Assembly: GCF_000507145.1 (NCBI RefSeq)
Contig: NZ_AYTO01000034.1
Span: 124,001-188,000 of the forward strand
Length of the DNA: 64,000 bases
Direction of reading: 5' to 3'
From: Bacillus tequilensis KCTC 13622
Lineage (GTDB): Bacteria; Bacillota; Bacilli; Bacillales; Bacillaceae
In this document: piece after piece, positions 9,764 to 20,346 of the stretch
Position numbering within the stretch: position 1 is the stretch's first letter
How the letters are laid out: every line of letters starts with the position of its first letter
Made by a program: the position numbers and the translations under genes
Notes under the pieces: generated by a model
Databases searched by the model: none
What the model saw: the letters and a program-made list of their open reading frames with translations, nothing else
Told to the model about the DNA's origin: nothing

Positions 9764-11965
9764 ATGGCGAACGAACAAGTATTGACTGCCGAGCAGGTTA
9801 TTGATAAAGCGCGCAGTTATCTATCTGATGAGCATATCGCATTTGTTGAAAAAGCATATCTGTACGCTGAAGATGCTCATCGCGAGCAATACCGCAAATC
9901 GGGCGAGCCATATATTATTCATCCGATTCAAGTTGCGGGGATTCTCGTTGATCTTGAAATGGACCCTTCCACCATCGCGGGCGGATTTCTGCACGATGTC
10001 GTGGAAGATACAAATGTGACGCTCGATGACCTGAAAGAAGCATTTTCCGAAGAAGTGGCAATGCTTGTGGACGGCGTAACAAAGCTCGGTAAAATTAAAT
10101 ATAAATCACAAGAGGAACAGCAGGCGGAAAATCATCGCAAAATGTTTGTCGCTATGGCTCAAGATATCCGGGTCATACTGATCAAGCTGGCGGATCGTCT
10201 TCACAATATGCGGACGCTGAAGCACCTGCCTCAGGAAAAACAGCGGAGAATTTCCAATGAAACGCTGGAGATTTTTGCTCCTTTGGCGCATCGTCTCGGG
10301 ATTTCAAAAATTAAGTGGGAATTGGAAGACACGGCACTCCGTTATTTGAATCCTCAGCAATATTACAGAATTGTCAACCTTATGAAGAAGAAGCGCGCAG
10401 AACGTGAGCTTTATGTCGATGAGGTTGTCAATGAAGTGAAGAAACGTGTCGAAGAAGTGAATATCAAAGCTGACTTCTCGGGACGTCCGAAACATATTTA
10501 CAGCATTTATCGAAAAATGGTGCTGCAAAATAAGCAATTCAATGAAATATACGATTTACTGGCTGTCCGTATTCTTGTGAATAGCATAAAAGACTGCTAC
10601 GCGGTGCTCGGCATCATTCACACATGCTGGAAGCCGATGCCCGGCAGATTTAAAGATTATATCGCAATGCCGAAGCCAAATATGTATCAATCGCTGCATA
10701 CAACGGTGATCGGGCCTAAAGGCGATCCGCTGGAGGTGCAGATCCGCACCTTTGAAATGCATGAAATTGCGGAATACGGGGTTGCGGCTCATTGGGCTTA
10801 TAAAGAAGGGAAAGCGGCTAATGAAGCCGCAACCTTTGAGAAAAAGCTTTCTTGGTTCCGTGAAATTTTAGAATTCCAAAATGAATCAACAGATGCAGAA
10901 GAGTTTATGGAATCGCTCAAAATCGATTTGTTTTCCGACATGGTGTATGTCTTTACGCCAAAAGGAGATGTAATCGAGCTTCCGTCCGGTTCAGTGCCGA
11001 TTGATTTTTCTTATCGAATTCACTCTGAAATCGGCAATAAAACAATCGGTGCCAAAGTAAACGGAAAAATGGTGACGCTGGACCATAAGCTGCGGACAGG
11101 TGATATCGTTGAAATTCTCACTTCCAAGCATTCCTACGGTCCAAGCCAGGATTGGGTGAAGCTTGCCCAAACCTCTCAGGCAAAGCATAAGATCCGTCAA
11201 TTCTTTAAGAAACAGCGGCGCGAAGAAAACGTCGAAAAAGGCCGTGAGCTTGTTGAAAAAGAAATTAAAAATCTAGATTTTGAAGTGAAGGATGTCTTAA
11301 CGCCGGAGAATATCCAGAAGGTTGCGGATAAGTTTAATTTCTCAAATGAAGAGGATATGTACGCAGCGGTCGGCTACAATGGCATTACAGCCTTGCAAGT
11401 GGCAAACCGCCTGACGGAAAAAGAGAGAAAGCAGCGCGATCAGGAAGAACAGGAAAAGATCGTTCAGGAAGTCACTGAGCCTAAGCCATACCAACAGGGC
11501 AGAAAACGAGAAGCCGGCGTTCGCGTCAAAGGAATCGACAATCTTCTTGTCCGTTTATCAAAATGCTGCAATCCTGTACCAGGTGACGATATTGTCGGAT
11601 TTATCACAAAAGGCAGAGGGGTTTCCGTCCATCGTGAAGACTGTCCGAATGTCAAAACGAACGAAGCTCAGGAGCGGCTGATTCCGGTAGAATGGGAACA
11701 CGAGTCACAGGTTCAAAAGCGCAAGGAATACAACGTTGAGATAGAGATTCTTGGTTATGACCGCCGCGGATTGCTAAATGAGGTTCTTCAGGCAGTGAAT
11801 GAAACGAAAACAAATATTTCATCTGTCTCAGGCAAATCGGATCGCAATAAAGTGGCAACCATTCATATGGCAATTTTTATTCAGAACATCAATCACTTGC
11901 ACAAAGTCGTCGAGCGCATTAAACAGATAAGAGATATCTATTCTGTGCGCCGCGTCATGAACTAA
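9764..11965 (+). CDS. relA: RelA (Rel), bifunctional (p)ppGpp synthetase/hydrolase
   Basis: 733 residues with the full Rel layout. The HD hydrolase domain has the metal-binding HD pair at residues 77-78 (FLHDVVEDT), so hydrolysis should be active. The synthetase domain contains [11 protein letters not shown] at about 240. A TGS domain starts near 394, a conserved-cysteine region follows ([10 protein letters not shown]), and the ACT domain starts near 655. It senses uncharged tRNA on ribosomes and controls the stringent response. Starts at ATG 9764 after AAAAAGGTG. dtd follows 12 bases downstream. Confidence 0.97.
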   Translation: MANEQVLTAEQVIDKARSYLSDEHIAFVEKAYLYAEDAHREQYRKSGEPYIIHPIQVAGILVDLEMDPSTIAGGFLHDVVEDTNVTLDDLKEAFSEEVAMLVDGVTKLGKIKYKSQEEQQAENHRKMFVAMAQDIRVILIKLADRLHNMRTLKHLPQEKQRRISNETLEIFAPLAHRLGISKIKWELEDTALRYLNPQQYYRIVNLMKKKRAERELYVDEVVNEVKKRVEEVNIKADFSGRPKHIYSIYRKMVLQNKQFNEIYDLLAVRILVNSIKDCYAVLGIIHTCWKPMPGRFKDYIAMPKPNMYQSLHTTVIGPKGDPLEVQIRTFEMHEIAEYGVAAHWAYKEGKAANEAATFEKKLSWFREILEFQNESTDAEEFMESLKIDLFSDMVYVFTPKGDVIELPSGSVPIDFSYRIHSEIGNKTIGAKVNGKMVTLDHKLRTGDIVEILTSKHSYGPSQDWVKLAQTSQAKHKIRQFFKKQRREENVEKGRELVEKEIKNLDFEVKDVLTPENIQKVADKFNFSNEEDMYAAVGYNGITALQVANRLTEKERKQRDQEEQEKIVQEVTEPKPYQQGRKREAGVRVKGIDNLLVRLSKCCNPVPGDDIVGFITKGRGVSVHREDCPNVKTNEAQERLIPVEWEHESQVQKRKEYNVEIEILGYDRRGLLNEVLQAVNETKTNISSVSGKSDRNKVATIHMAIFIQNINHLHKVVERIKQIRDIYSVRRVMN

Positions 11966-11977
11966 AGGGGTTAAAAA

Positions 11978-12418
11978 ATGAGATTAGTTGTTCAGCGAGT
12001 AACAGAAGCAAGCGTTACTGTGGATGAAGAGGTCGTCGGTCAAATTGGACAAGGTATGATGGTGCTGGTCGGCATCACTCACGAGGATACAGAAGCGGAT
12101 GCCGCTTATTTAGCTGATAAAATTGTCAATCTTCGTATTTTCGATGACAGTGAAGGAAAAATGAATCTGTCTCTTTTAGATATAGGAGGGGAGATTTTAT
12201 CTGTCTCGCAGTTTACGCTTTACGGAGATACGAGAAAAGGGCGCCGTCCAAACTACATGAACGCCGCCAAACCTGATAAAGCTTTAGGCCTTTATGAAAA
12301 ATGGAACGATCTGCTTCGTGAAAAAGGAATCAAAGTGGAGACCGGAACGTTTGGAGCGATGATGGATGTTCAGCTTACAAACTCCGGACCGGTCACGCTT
12401 ATGATGGATTCCAAATAA
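11978..12418 (+). CDS. dtd: Dtd, D-aminoacyl-tRNA deacylase
   Basis: 146 residues. Removes D-amino acids (and glycine mischarged on tRNA-Ala) from tRNA. Both signature motifs are present: SQFTLYGD at about residue 77 and NSGPVT near the C-terminus, where the Gly-Pro pair gives chiral selectivity. Co-transcribed with relA (12-base gap; AAAGGGG ribosome site). A strong bidirectional terminator separates it from the convergent yrvJ. Confidence 0.96.
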   Translation: MRLVVQRVTEASVTVDEEVVGQIGQGMMVLVGITHEDTEADAAYLADKIVNLRIFDDSEGKMNLSLLDIGGEILSVSQFTLYGDTRKGRRPNYMNAAKPDKALGLYEKWNDLLREKGIKVETGTFGAMMDVQLTNSGPVTLMMDSK

Positions 12419-12447
12419 AAAAAGCTGCCAAGAGGCAGCTTTTTTTA
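12417..12447. terminator. Bidirectional terminator between dtd and yrvJ
   Basis: GCTGCC / GGCAGC with AAGA tetraloop, A-run before and T-run after, so it serves both convergent genes. Confidence 0.92.
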
Positions 12448-13998
12448 TTTGAAGTACTTCTCTAATCCGCTTTCGATCCCGTCTGTTACTTTTTCCTGAT
12501 ATGAATTGCTATGTACAATGGCTTCTTCCTGCGGGTGGCTGACATAACCCAGCTCATAGAGCATAGCGGGCTGCCTGTTTTCACGGAGCACATAATAATC
12601 TCCGAATAACACGCCGCGGTCGGGAATAGAAGAACGCTTTACCACTTCAGAGTGGACATCAGATGCCAGTTCCTGATCTTTGCCAGGACTGTAGTAATAA
12701 GCAGTGCTGCCTCTTGTGGAAGTATCGGCATAGCTGTCATAGTGAATGCTGATAAAAGCGTCGGCGTTGCGATAGTGAGACGTAGAGACCCGTGCCTGTA
12801 AGCTGACAAAGGTATCATCTTGGCGTGTCACATACACATCTGCTCCTGCTGATCTGAGTTTACCGGCAAGCAATTTCGCTGTTTTGATCGTCAAGTTTTT
12901 CTCGAATTGACCTGAATAACCGATCGTTCCGCTGTCTTTTCCTCCGTGTCCCGGGTCAACAATAATCGTTTTGTTGTTCAGAGAACCATTTCCGGAGTGT
13001 GAACCAGAAACAGGGGGTTCACCTGCTTCTTCCGCGCTTTTAGACGTTTGGACCACCCAATTGGCCACATAACCAGTTTGCCCGTTATGAAGCTTTATTT
13101 TATACCAGCTTCCCTTTGAACCGGTGATGGTGTACGAGTCGCCTTTTGCAGCACGCTCAACAGTCGAAGCGGATGTTGACGCATCACTTCTGATATTCGT
13201 TCCTCCGTATACGATATAGGCTTTTTTGGCGGAGGATGAACTGCCGGCATTTGCTGAATCTTCAGCTGGATCAGAACTAGTCAAAAGGTAATGACTTGCA
13301 ACCCAGCCTTTGTGCCCGTTCGCCTCGATGTGAGCCCAGCCATTTTTCTCGTTTAGAACTGCCACTTTCGTTCCGCGATTTAGTTTCGTTATAATTGCGG
13401 CGTCATGTGAGGCGGAGGCTCTTACATTTAGTGAAGAAACACCGACCGTGCCTGCTGAAGCAGCGGAAGATTCAGTTTGACCACTCTTAGCAGACGCTGA
13501 TCTGCTGCTGCCTGACGTGACATATTCAGACGATACCCATCCGGTGGCATTTTTGTAGGAAATCTTGATCCAGCCGGAATTTTTCTCAAGGACAGACGCC
13601 TGGCTGCCTTGCGGGAATTTGCCGATGACTTCGTATGAAGTGCCCGGTCCGGTTCTCATCCGCAGATCGGGGTCTGTTGATGTAACAGTGTCACTGCCTT
13701 TTGAAGAGCTTGTGCCGGCTTGGTCTTTCTTTGTAATAAGCCAGGAGACCACCCAACCCTTTTTTCCGGAGCCAAGCTGTATCTGCACCCAGTCTCCATT
13801 TTCCTTTAAAATGGGGTAATGCTCGCCCTTTTTCACTTTCGCTGTAATGCCGTAGCTAAGTCCAGGGCCGCTTCTGACGTTCATGTCATCTGTTGCGATA
13901 ACCGCTTCTCCCTGTGCGGCTGTAACGGCAGAAAAAGTCGGGAACAGGGTCCCGGTGAAAATAATACATACAATAAGAACAAAGTATTTCTTGCTCAT
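12445..13998 (-). CDS. yrvJ: YrvJ, secreted N-acetylmuramoyl-L-alanine amidase with SH3b repeats
   Basis: 517 residues from the ATG at 13998, which has a perfect GAAAGGAGG site; the frame is open another 67 codons upstream without one. Signal peptide at residues 1-27 (cleavage near VTAAQG). Four bacterial SH3 wall-binding domains follow, each with an N/D-x-R start (NVRSGPG, RMRTGPG, NVRASAS, NIRSDAS), joined by Ser/Gly/Ala-rich linkers. A C-terminal amidase_3 zinc domain has DPGHGGKDSG, FEKNLT and ISIHYDS, giving the His-Glu-His zinc ligands. It would cut the bond between muramic acid and the stem peptide. Confidence 0.92.
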   Translation of the reverse strand: MSKKYFVLIVCIIFTGTLFPTFSAVTAAQGEAVIATDDMNVRSGPGLSYGITAKVKKGEHYPILKENGDWVQIQLGSGKKGWVVSWLITKKDQAGTSSSKGSDTVTSTDPDLRMRTGPGTSYEVIGKFPQGSQASVLEKNSGWIKISYKNATGWVSSEYVTSGSSRSASAKSGQTESSAASAGTVGVSSLNVRASASHDAAIITKLNRGTKVAVLNEKNGWAHIEANGHKGWVASHYLLTSSDPAEDSANAGSSSSAKKAYIVYGGTNIRSDASTSASTVERAAKGDSYTITGSKGSWYKIKLHNGQTGYVANWVVQTSKSAEEAGEPPVSGSHSGNGSLNNKTIIVDPGHGGKDSGTIGYSGQFEKNLTIKTAKLLAGKLRSAGADVYVTRQDDTFVSLQARVSTSHYRNADAFISIHYDSYADTSTRGSTAYYYSPGKDQELASDVHSEVVKRSSIPDRGVLFGDYYVLRENRQPAMLYELGYVSHPQEEAIVHSNSYQEKVTDGIESGLEKYFK

Positions 13999-14130
13999 TA
14001 TGTCCTCCTTTCTGATGATCATTAAAAAAGCATTCTTGCTTAATATCGTAAAGTCCTTTCTGATTTTTAAATAAAAATAAAATGATTTGTTTATACTAGG
14101 CGTAAATACAATCAAAAAGGTGTGCAAATC

Positions 14131-14301
14131 ATGAAATATCATCCAAAAATGGGACGTGCATTTCACGACGGTGAAGCCAATCTGCATTACAGCGATCATG
14201 CAGATCCCGATACGACCGGTTACCTTACTGAAACAGCATCTGAATTTGGTCTTATGTCCAAAGAAGCAGCGACGAGGAAAAACAACCGGAATAAAGCTTG
14301 A
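14131..14301 (+). CDS. yrzK: YrzK, small conserved hypothetical protein
   Basis: 56 codons, ATG 14131 to TGA 14299-14301, with AAAAAGGTG ribosome site. Begins [16 protein letters not shown] and ends in a basic tail (TRKNNRNKA). It matches a small Bacillus gene that I remember between yrvJ and hisS. No domain recognised; hydrophilic, no membrane segment. The -35 element of the hisS promoter overlaps its stop codon. Confidence 0.7.
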   Translation: MKYHPKMGRAFHDGEANLHYSDHADPDTTGYLTETASEFGLMSKEAATRKNNRNKA

Positions 14302-14326
14302 CAGAGAACCCCAATCCCATTATTAT
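14298..14326 (+). promoter_or_regulatory. SigA promoter of the hisS-aspS T-box transcript
   Basis: TTGACA at 14298-14303, 17-base spacer, TATTAT at 14321-14326. A TATAAT lies 3 bases further but with a 20-base spacer. The -35 box overlaps the yrzK stop codon. Confidence 0.7.
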
Positions 14327-14333
14327 AATAGAA

Positions 14334-14623
14334 ATTGAGTACATAGCAAATGATGAAAAATTTGAACCAATAATGGAGAAGAGTAGGTCAGATTGCATGA
14401 CTAGAGAGGAACCGCCCCAGGCTGAAAGCGGATCCCATTGCGTCTTTCGCGAAACAACACTCCGGAGGTTTCCTGCTGAACGCGTTAATTCCGTCATTAG
14501 GCAGTGAACGTGAACCTGCGTTAAAGGATCGAGCGGGAATATGAACATATTCCAACTAGGGTGGCACCACGGGTATAACTCTCGTCCCTACTATAAATTT
14601 ATAGTAGGGGCGGGAGTTTTTTT
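14334..14623 (+). promoter_or_regulatory. T-box riboswitch controlling hisS-aspS
   Basis: Stem I has the GAGTA of the specifier loop at 14381-14385, closed by GGAG (14375-14378) pairing with CTCC (14460-14463). The specifier side reads ACAACAC just before the CTCC; CAC at 14458-14460 is the expected histidine codon, though the register is not certain. The antiterminator T-box AGGGTGGCACCACGG is at 14558-14572. The terminator at 14579-14623 has a long stem (CCCTACTATAAA / TTTATAGTAGGG region) and a T-run. Uncharged tRNA binding lets transcription enter hisS and aspS. Confidence 0.93.
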
Positions 14624-14670
14624 ATTTTCATCATGAACGATAATTGTAATTGACATAAGGAGGTCTTCAT

Positions 14671-15945
14671 ATGGGATATAACATTCCAAGAGGAACACAG
14701 GACATTCTGCCAGGAGAATCAGATCGCTGGCAGTTTGTTGAACAAATCATGAGAGACACTTGCCGCACTTATCAATATAAAGAAATCCGCACGCCGATTT
14801 TTGAGCATACGGAACTGTTTGCCAGAGGCGTCGGAGAATCTACGGATATCGTACAAAAAGAAATGTATACCTTCCAGGACCGCAAAGGCAGAAGCCTGAC
14901 GCTTCGTCCGGAGGGAACAGCCGCGGCGGTTCGCGCTTTTAATGAAAACAAGCTGTTCGCAAATCCTGTTCAGCCGACAAAGCTTTATTATGTAGGGCCG
15001 ATGTTCCGTTACGAACGTCCGCAGACGGGCCGCTTCCGCCAGTTTTATCAATTTGGAATTGAAGCGATTGGCTCGAAAGACCCTGCCATCGATGCAGAAG
15101 TGATGGCGCTTGCGATGAGTATTTATGAAAAAGCAGGCTTAGAAAACGTTAAGCTTGTCATAAACAGTCTCGGTGATCAAGAAAGCCGCAAAACCTACAG
15201 AGAAGCGCTCGTGAAACATTTTGAGCCTCGCATTGAAGAGTTTTGTTCAGACTGTCAGTCACGGCTGCACACGAACCCGCTCAGAATCTTGGACTGCAAA
15301 AAAGACCGGGATCATGAGCTGATGAAATCGGCGCCATCGATTCTGACATATTTAAATGAAGAATCAGCCGCTTATTTTGAGAAAGTAAAGCAATACTTAA
15401 ACGATCTTGGCATTTCGTATGAAATTGATCCTAACCTTGTGAGAGGCCTGGATTATTACAACCACACTGCATTTGAAATCATGAGCAATGCGGAGGGCTT
15501 CGGCGCAATTACGACACTTGCCGGAGGCGGACGCTACGACGGACTTGTCGAACAAATCGGCGGGCCTGAAGCACCGGGCATCGGATTTGCGATGAGCATT
15601 GAACGCCTGCTTGCCGCAATTGATGCTGAAAAAAGAGAGCTGCCAGTTGATCAGGGGATCGACTGCTACATTGTCACACTCGGCGAGAAAGCCAAGGATT
15701 ATTCTGTCTCATTGGTGTACAAACTGAGAGAAGCAGGCATTTCCAGTGAAATCGATTATGAAAATAAGAAAATGAAAGGCCAGTTTAAGACGGCTGACCG
15801 CCTGAAAGCGAGATTTATTGCGATTTTGGGTGAAGATGAGCTTGCTCAAAATAAAATCAATGTTAAGGATGCAAAGACAGGCGAACAGATTGAAGTGGCA
15901 CTTGATGAATTTATACATGTGATGAAGGCAAACCAAAAGGGATAA
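14671..15945 (+). CDS. hisS: HisS, histidyl-tRNA synthetase
   Basis: 424 residues, class II aminoacyl-tRNA synthetase. Motif 2 ([21 protein letters not shown]) is split here as FRYERPQ then GRFRQF. The histidine-specific motif [14 protein letters not shown] is near 255-268, and motif 3 ([12 protein letters not shown]) near 305. The C-terminal anticodon domain is intact. Start ATG 14671 follows AAGGAGG. aspS lies 13 bases downstream, so one T-box governs both enzymes. Confidence 0.97.
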   Translation: MGYNIPRGTQDILPGESDRWQFVEQIMRDTCRTYQYKEIRTPIFEHTELFARGVGESTDIVQKEMYTFQDRKGRSLTLRPEGTAAAVRAFNENKLFANPVQPTKLYYVGPMFRYERPQTGRFRQFYQFGIEAIGSKDPAIDAEVMALAMSIYEKAGLENVKLVINSLGDQESRKTYREALVKHFEPRIEEFCSDCQSRLHTNPLRILDCKKDRDHELMKSAPSILTYLNEESAAYFEKVKQYLNDLGISYEIDPNLVRGLDYYNHTAFEIMSNAEGFGAITTLAGGGRYDGLVEQIGGPEAPGIGFAMSIERLLAAIDAEKRELPVDQGIDCYIVTLGEKAKDYSVSLVYKLREAGISSEIDYENKKMKGQFKTADRLKARFIAILGEDELAQNKINVKDAKTGEQIEVALDEFIHVMKANQKG

Positions 15946-15958
15946 GGAGTGGAACGCA

Positions 15959-17737
15959 TTGTTTGGAAGAACATATTATTGCGGCGAAATAACTGAAAAA
16001 GCAATCGGTGAATCCGTAACGCTGAAAGGCTGGGTCCAAAAAAGACGGGACCTCGGCGGACTGATTTTTATTGACTTGCGTGACCGTACGGGAATTGTTC
16101 AAGTCGTTTTTAACCCTGATGTGTCAAAAGAAGCGCTTGCTATTGCTGAAGGCATCAGAAATGAGTACGTGCTTGATATTCAAGGTAAAGTAGTGGCGCG
16201 TGAAGAGGGAACAGTCAATGCGAATTTGAAAACAGGCGCGATTGAAATTCACGCCGATGGAGTGACCGTATTAAATGCTGCAAAGACACCTCCGTTTGCG
16301 ATTTCTGATCAAGCAGAAGAGGTATCAGAGGACGTCCGTTTAAAATACCGTTACTTAGATTTGCGCAGACCGGCTATGTATCAAACGATGCAGCTGCGCC
16401 ATAACGTGACGAAAGCGGCTCGCGGCTTTTTAGATGAAAATGGATTTCTTGATATTGAAACGCCGATTTTAACAGGAAGCACACCTGAGGGCGCACGTGA
16501 CTACTTGGTGCCGAGCCGTGTGCACGAAGGTGAATTTTATGCGCTGCCGCAGTCTCCGCAGCTATTTAAACAGCTTCTGATGGTATCCGGCATTGAACGC
16601 TACTATCAGATCGCCCGCTGTTTCCGTGATGAAGACTTGCGTGCGGACCGCCAGCCAGAGTTTACGCAAATCGATATTGAAATGTCCTTTATGAGCCAGG
16701 AAGACATTATGTCATTGGCTGAGGACATGATGGCAAAGATTATGCGTGATACAAAAGGTGTGGAGCTCAAGCTTCCTCTGCCTCGCATGACATATGACGA
16801 AGCGATGAACAAATACGGTTCTGATAAACCTGATACACGTTTTGACATGCTTTTGACAGATGTGTCTACCATTGTGAAGGATACCGACTTTAAAGTATTT
16901 TCATCAGCTGTGGAAAACGGCGGTGTTGTCAAAGCGATTAATGTAAAAGGAGGAGCCGGTGATTACTCCAGAAAAGACATTGACGCTCTTGGCACTTTTG
17001 CTGCAAACTATGGGGCGAAAGGACTTGCCTGGGTGAAAGTTGAGGCGGACGGAGTGAAGGGCCCGATCGCCAAATTCTTTGATGCAGAAAAACAGTCTGC
17101 GCTGATTGAAGCACTTGATGCTGCTGAAGGTGATTTGCTACTGTTCGGAGCAGATAAATTCGAAATCGTAGCCGCATCACTCGGCGCCCTGCGCTTAAAA
17201 CTTGGGAAAGAACGGGGACTGATTGACGAAAACCTGTTCAATTTCTTATGGGTCATCGACTGGCCGCTTTTAGAGCATGATCCGGAGGAAGGACGTTTTT
17301 ACGCAGCCCACCATCCGTTCACAATGCCTGTCCGAGAAGACCTTGAACTGATTGAAACAGCGCCTGAGGACATAAAAGCGCAAGCCTATGATCTTGTCTT
17401 AAACGGCTATGAGCTTGGCGGCGGTTCTATCCGTATTTTCGAAAAGGATATTCAGGAAAAAATGTTTGCGCTTCTTGGCTTCTCAAAAGAAGAGGCGGCT
17501 GAACAGTTTGGATTCCTGCTGGAAGCATTTGAATATGGCGCTCCTCCGCACGGCGGAATCGCGCTCGGCTTAGACCGTCTCGTTATGCTCCTCGCAGGAC
17601 GTACGAACCTGAGAGATACAATTGCGTTTCCGAAAACGGCAAGCGCAAGCTGCCTGATGACAGAAGCGCCGGGCGAAGTAAGCGACGCCCAGCTTGATGA
17701 GCTTCACCTTTCCATCAAGAAAAAAGTGAAGAACTAA
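15959..17737 (+). CDS. aspS: AspS, aspartyl-tRNA synthetase
   Basis: 592 residues, bacterial-type AspRS: N-terminal OB-fold anticodon domain (about 1-105), class II core with QSPQLFKQ near 194 and [16 protein letters not shown] motif 2, an inserted GAD domain (about 300-410), and motif 3 GIALGLDRL near 530. Starts at TTG 15959 with AAGGAGTGG site. Co-transcribed with hisS. The next unit downstream is the independently transcribed 6S-1 RNA. Confidence 0.97.
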   Translation: MFGRTYYCGEITEKAIGESVTLKGWVQKRRDLGGLIFIDLRDRTGIVQVVFNPDVSKEALAIAEGIRNEYVLDIQGKVVAREEGTVNANLKTGAIEIHADGVTVLNAAKTPPFAISDQAEEVSEDVRLKYRYLDLRRPAMYQTMQLRHNVTKAARGFLDENGFLDIETPILTGSTPEGARDYLVPSRVHEGEFYALPQSPQLFKQLLMVSGIERYYQIARCFRDEDLRADRQPEFTQIDIEMSFMSQEDIMSLAEDMMAKIMRDTKGVELKLPLPRMTYDEAMNKYGSDKPDTRFDMLLTDVSTIVKDTDFKVFSSAVENGGVVKAINVKGGAGDYSRKDIDALGTFAANYGAKGLAWVKVEADGVKGPIAKFFDAEKQSALIEALDAAEGDLLLFGADKFEIVAASLGALRLKLGKERGLIDENLFNFLWVIDWPLLEHDPEEGRFYAAHHPFTMPVREDLELIETAPEDIKAQAYDLVLNGYELGGGSIRIFEKDIQEKMFALLGFSKEEAAEQFGFLLEAFEYGAPPHGGIALGLDRLVMLLAGRTNLRDTIAFPKTASASCLMTEAPGEVSDAQLDELHLSIKKKVKN

Positions 17738-17753
17738 TTGGGCAGTTGGATTC

Positions 17754-17782
17754 TTGAAAATTAAAATCGTCTGTGATATGAT
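17754..17782 (+). promoter_or_regulatory. SigA promoter of 6S-1 RNA
   Basis: TTGAAA at 17754-17759, 17-base spacer, TATGAT at 17777-17782. Predicts a start near 17789-17790, about 10 bases before the mature 5' end, consistent with the known longer precursor of 6S-1. Confidence 0.75.
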
Positions 17783-17789
17783 TTTGACA

Positions 17790-17991
17790 AGTTAAATAAA
17801 GTCCTGATGTGTTAGTTGTACACCTAGTTTTGACCGAACATTTTTTTGATTTGGGAGCCCGCATTTTTAAATGGCGTACATGCCTCTTTTCATTCGGTAA
17901 AGAGGACTTACAAGATTTAAAAGAGGGCACCCACCTGCTGAGAGCGGGTTCAAAACAAAGGAAAGCTGCAACGGCACTATTGGGACTTTAT
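17790..17991 (+). ncRNA. bsrA: 6S-1 RNA (BsrA), regulator of SigA RNA polymerase
   Basis: The aspS-tcdA gap holds sequence I recognise as B. subtilis 6S-1 RNA. The ends pair: AAAGTCC near 17798 with GGACTTT at 17983-17989. Between them are the long irregular arms and the central bubble from which pRNA is transcribed. Mature RNA is about 190 bases (about 17800-17990), and a precursor starting near 17790 fits the promoter. 6S-1 mimics an open promoter, sequesters SigA holoenzyme, and is released by pRNA synthesis at outgrowth. A weak GGCTG / CAGCC hairpin lies beyond at 18012-18030. Confidence 0.93.
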
Positions 17992-18073
17992 TTTTTGTGC
18001 GCAGAAAAAACGGCTGCTCATGAATCAGCCATTTTATAGATGAAAACCAGAATACGAATGTGGAGTGAGGTTC

Positions 18074-18838
18074 TTGTTACACCAGTTTTCACGCAATGAA
18101 TTAGCTATCGGAAAAGAAGGCCTTGAAACGCTGAAAAACAGCACGGTGGCAGTGCTTGGGGTCGGCGGAGTCGGATCATTCGCGGCAGAAGCACTCGCAC
18201 GGTCGGGTGTCGGCCGCATTTTGCTTGTCGACAAAGATGATGTGGACATTACAAATGTAAACCGTCAGCTTCATGCTCTTCTTTCAACTGTCGGACAGCC
18301 GAAAGTTGATTTAATGAAAGCGCGGATCGCAGACATTAACCCGGAGTGTGAAGTGATCGCGTTAAAAATGTTCTATACGGAAGAAACGTATGAGCAATTT
18401 TTTGACTATAATCTCGACTATGTCATTGACGCGTCAGACACGATTCATTATAAAATTCATTTAATGAAAGAATGTCTGAAACGGGATATTCCGCTCATTT
18501 CCAGCATGGGTGCCGCGAACAAAACGGACCCGACACGCTTCCAAATCGCAGATATTTCAAAAACGCACACTGATCCAATTGCGAAGGTCGTCCGTACGAG
18601 ATTACGCAAAGAGGGCATCAAAAAAGGCGTTCAAGTGATTTTCTCTGACGAAAGCCCGATTGTCATTCGGGAAGATGTCAGAAAAGAAGTGGGAAATGAC
18701 GAGGCGAAAATCCGCAAAGCAAAAATGCCGCCATCCTCTAATGCGTTTGTGCCATCAGTCGCAGGTTTGATCATGGGCGGACATGTTGTCATGGATCTTT
18801 TAAAAGACATTGAAATCAAACGCGTGAAGGATAAGTAG
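18074..18838 (+). CDS. tcdA: TcdA (YrvM), tRNA threonylcarbamoyladenosine dehydratase
   Basis: 254 residues from TTG 18074 (GGAGTGAGG upstream). E1/ThiF/MoeB-like adenylating enzyme: Rossmann nucleotide loop GVGGVGSFAAEAL at about residue 30, the VDKDDVDITNVNRQ segment, and DASDTI. It converts t6A37 of tRNA to cyclic t6A using ATP. In CsdL/TcdA the sulfur relay partner is a cysteine desulfurase; here yrvO lies 2.7 kb downstream, but a link is inference. A 10-bp terminator separates it from the convergent rarA. Confidence 0.9.
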   Translation: MLHQFSRNELAIGKEGLETLKNSTVAVLGVGGVGSFAAEALARSGVGRILLVDKDDVDITNVNRQLHALLSTVGQPKVDLMKARIADINPECEVIALKMFYTEETYEQFFDYNLDYVIDASDTIHYKIHLMKECLKRDIPLISSMGAANKTDPTRFQIADISKTHTDPIAKVVRTRLRKEGIKKGVQVIFSDESPIVIREDVRKEVGNDEAKIRKAKMPPSSNAFVPSVAGLIMGGHVVMDLLKDIEIKRVKDK

Positions 18839-18845
18839 CGCATAG

Positions 18846-18876
18846 ACAGCCTTGACTATCATCAAGGCTGTTTTTG
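18846..18876. terminator. Terminator between tcdA and rarA
   Basis: ACAGCCTTGA / TCAAGGCTGT, a perfect 10-bp stem with 6-base loop, then T-run. Confidence 0.88.
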
Positions 18877-18878
18877 TT

Positions 18879-20144
18879 TTATTTTCTTTTCATTAATTTG
18901 TCGTACACCTGTTTTAAGGCGGATTCGAACTTCCCTGTCTGTTTCGGCTTGTAATATTGTTTATTCTTTAGAGGATCAGGGAGATATTGCTGTTCGACCC
19001 AGCCGTTGTCGTAATTGTGCGGGTATTTATAGTCGATCCCTCTTCCTAATTCCTGAGCTCCCTTATAATGCGCATCTTTTAAGTGCTTCGGCACATCTCC
19101 GATTTTTCCGGCTCTGATATCAGCCAGCGCCTCGTCGATTGCCAGAATGGCTGAGTTTGATTTCGGCGAGAGGCAGAGTTCAATGACCGCGTTGGCCAGC
19201 GGGATTCGCGCTTCGGGAAACCCGACTCGCTCAGCAGTCTGAATAGCGTGCAGCACTCTCGGACCGGCTTGGGGGCTTGCTAAGCCGATATCTTCATAGG
19301 CGATGACAAGCAGTCTTCTTGCGATGCTTTCCAGATCGCCAGCTTCAATTAATCTCGCTAAATAATGAAGAGCGGCGTTGGCATCAGAGCCGCGGATCGA
19401 TTTTTGAAAAGCGGACAATACATCATAATGCGCATCACCATCTTTGTCGTGAGAAAAGCTCTTTTTCTGCAAACATTCTTCCGCGGTTTCTAATGTAATG
19501 TGAATGACGCCGCCGGCTGACTCCTTCGTTGACAACACGGCCAGTTCAAGCGCGTTTAAAGCGGAGCGGACATCTCCGCCGCAGCCGCGGGCAAAATGCT
19601 CCATTGCCTGATCATCAATGGATACAGAATACGCGCCAAGGCCCCGATGCTCGTCATGAAGCGCCCGTTCCAGCGCCTGTTTTATCAGTTCGGGTGTTAA
19701 CGGCTCAAGCTCAAAGATCTGTGTCCGGCTTCTGATCGCCGGATTAATGGCATGATACGGGTTAGCCGTGGTTGCTCCGATCAAAATGATCATCCCGTTT
19801 TCTAAATAGGGCAAAAGAAAGTCTTGTTTCCCTTTATCCAGCCTGTGAACTTCATCCAGAATCAAAATCACCTGACCCGACATTTTCGCTTCCTGGGCTA
19901 CGATTTCCATATCTTTTTTATTGTTAATGACAGCATTCAGCTTTCGAAAAGCAATACTTGTCGAACCGGCGATTGCTGTTGCGACTGATGTTTTTCCAAT
20001 TCCGGGCGGCCCGTACAAAATCATGGATGACAAATGTTTTGCCTGAACCATTCTGCCGATAATTTTATCTTCAGCCACCAGATGCTGCTGGCCGATAATA
20101 TCCTCTATTTTTGTCGGACGCATCCGATATGCCAATGGCTTCAT
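18879..20144 (-). CDS. rarA: RarA (MgsA/YrvN), replication-associated AAA+ ATPase
   Basis: 421 residues. AAA+ clamp-loader-like ATPase with Walker A GPPGIGKTS near residue 45 and Walker B LILDEVHR near 93, and the C-terminal tetramerisation region (MgsA_C) ending in a basic tail. Works at stalled replication forks with RecA mediators and SSB. Three consecutive ATG codons exist; I use the third (20144) because its distance to AAGGAGAG is best. It is divergent from cymR. Confidence 0.94.
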   Translation of the reverse strand: MKPLAYRMRPTKIEDIIGQQHLVAEDKIIGRMVQAKHLSSMILYGPPGIGKTSVATAIAGSTSIAFRKLNAVINNKKDMEIVAQEAKMSGQVILILDEVHRLDKGKQDFLLPYLENGMIILIGATTANPYHAINPAIRSRTQIFELEPLTPELIKQALERALHDEHRGLGAYSVSIDDQAMEHFARGCGGDVRSALNALELAVLSTKESAGGVIHITLETAEECLQKKSFSHDKDGDAHYDVLSAFQKSIRGSDANAALHYLARLIEAGDLESIARRLLVIAYEDIGLASPQAGPRVLHAIQTAERVGFPEARIPLANAVIELCLSPKSNSAILAIDEALADIRAGKIGDVPKHLKDAHYKGAQELGRGIDYKYPHNYDNGWVEQQYLPDPLKNKQYYKPKQTGKFESALKQVYDKLMKRK

Positions 20145-20346
20145 CATCATCTCTCCTTACTTAATTACAGGGTAACGGAAAATCGGACATTAGAAAAGAG
20201 GAAAGGCCCGTTTCCGCCTGCCTCAATGAAAATTCGCTAAAGGTATGTTATAATAACAGTTGGTCTATTAGATTATAAACGGACGAAACATATAGAAAAT
20301 TACCATTATAGATGTGGAAAATCATGAAATAACAGAGGTGTTCATG

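Noticed and set aside
14400-14460. GAC specifier for aspartate in the hisS leader
   Set aside because: No GAC is present on the specifier side of the stem I internal loop.
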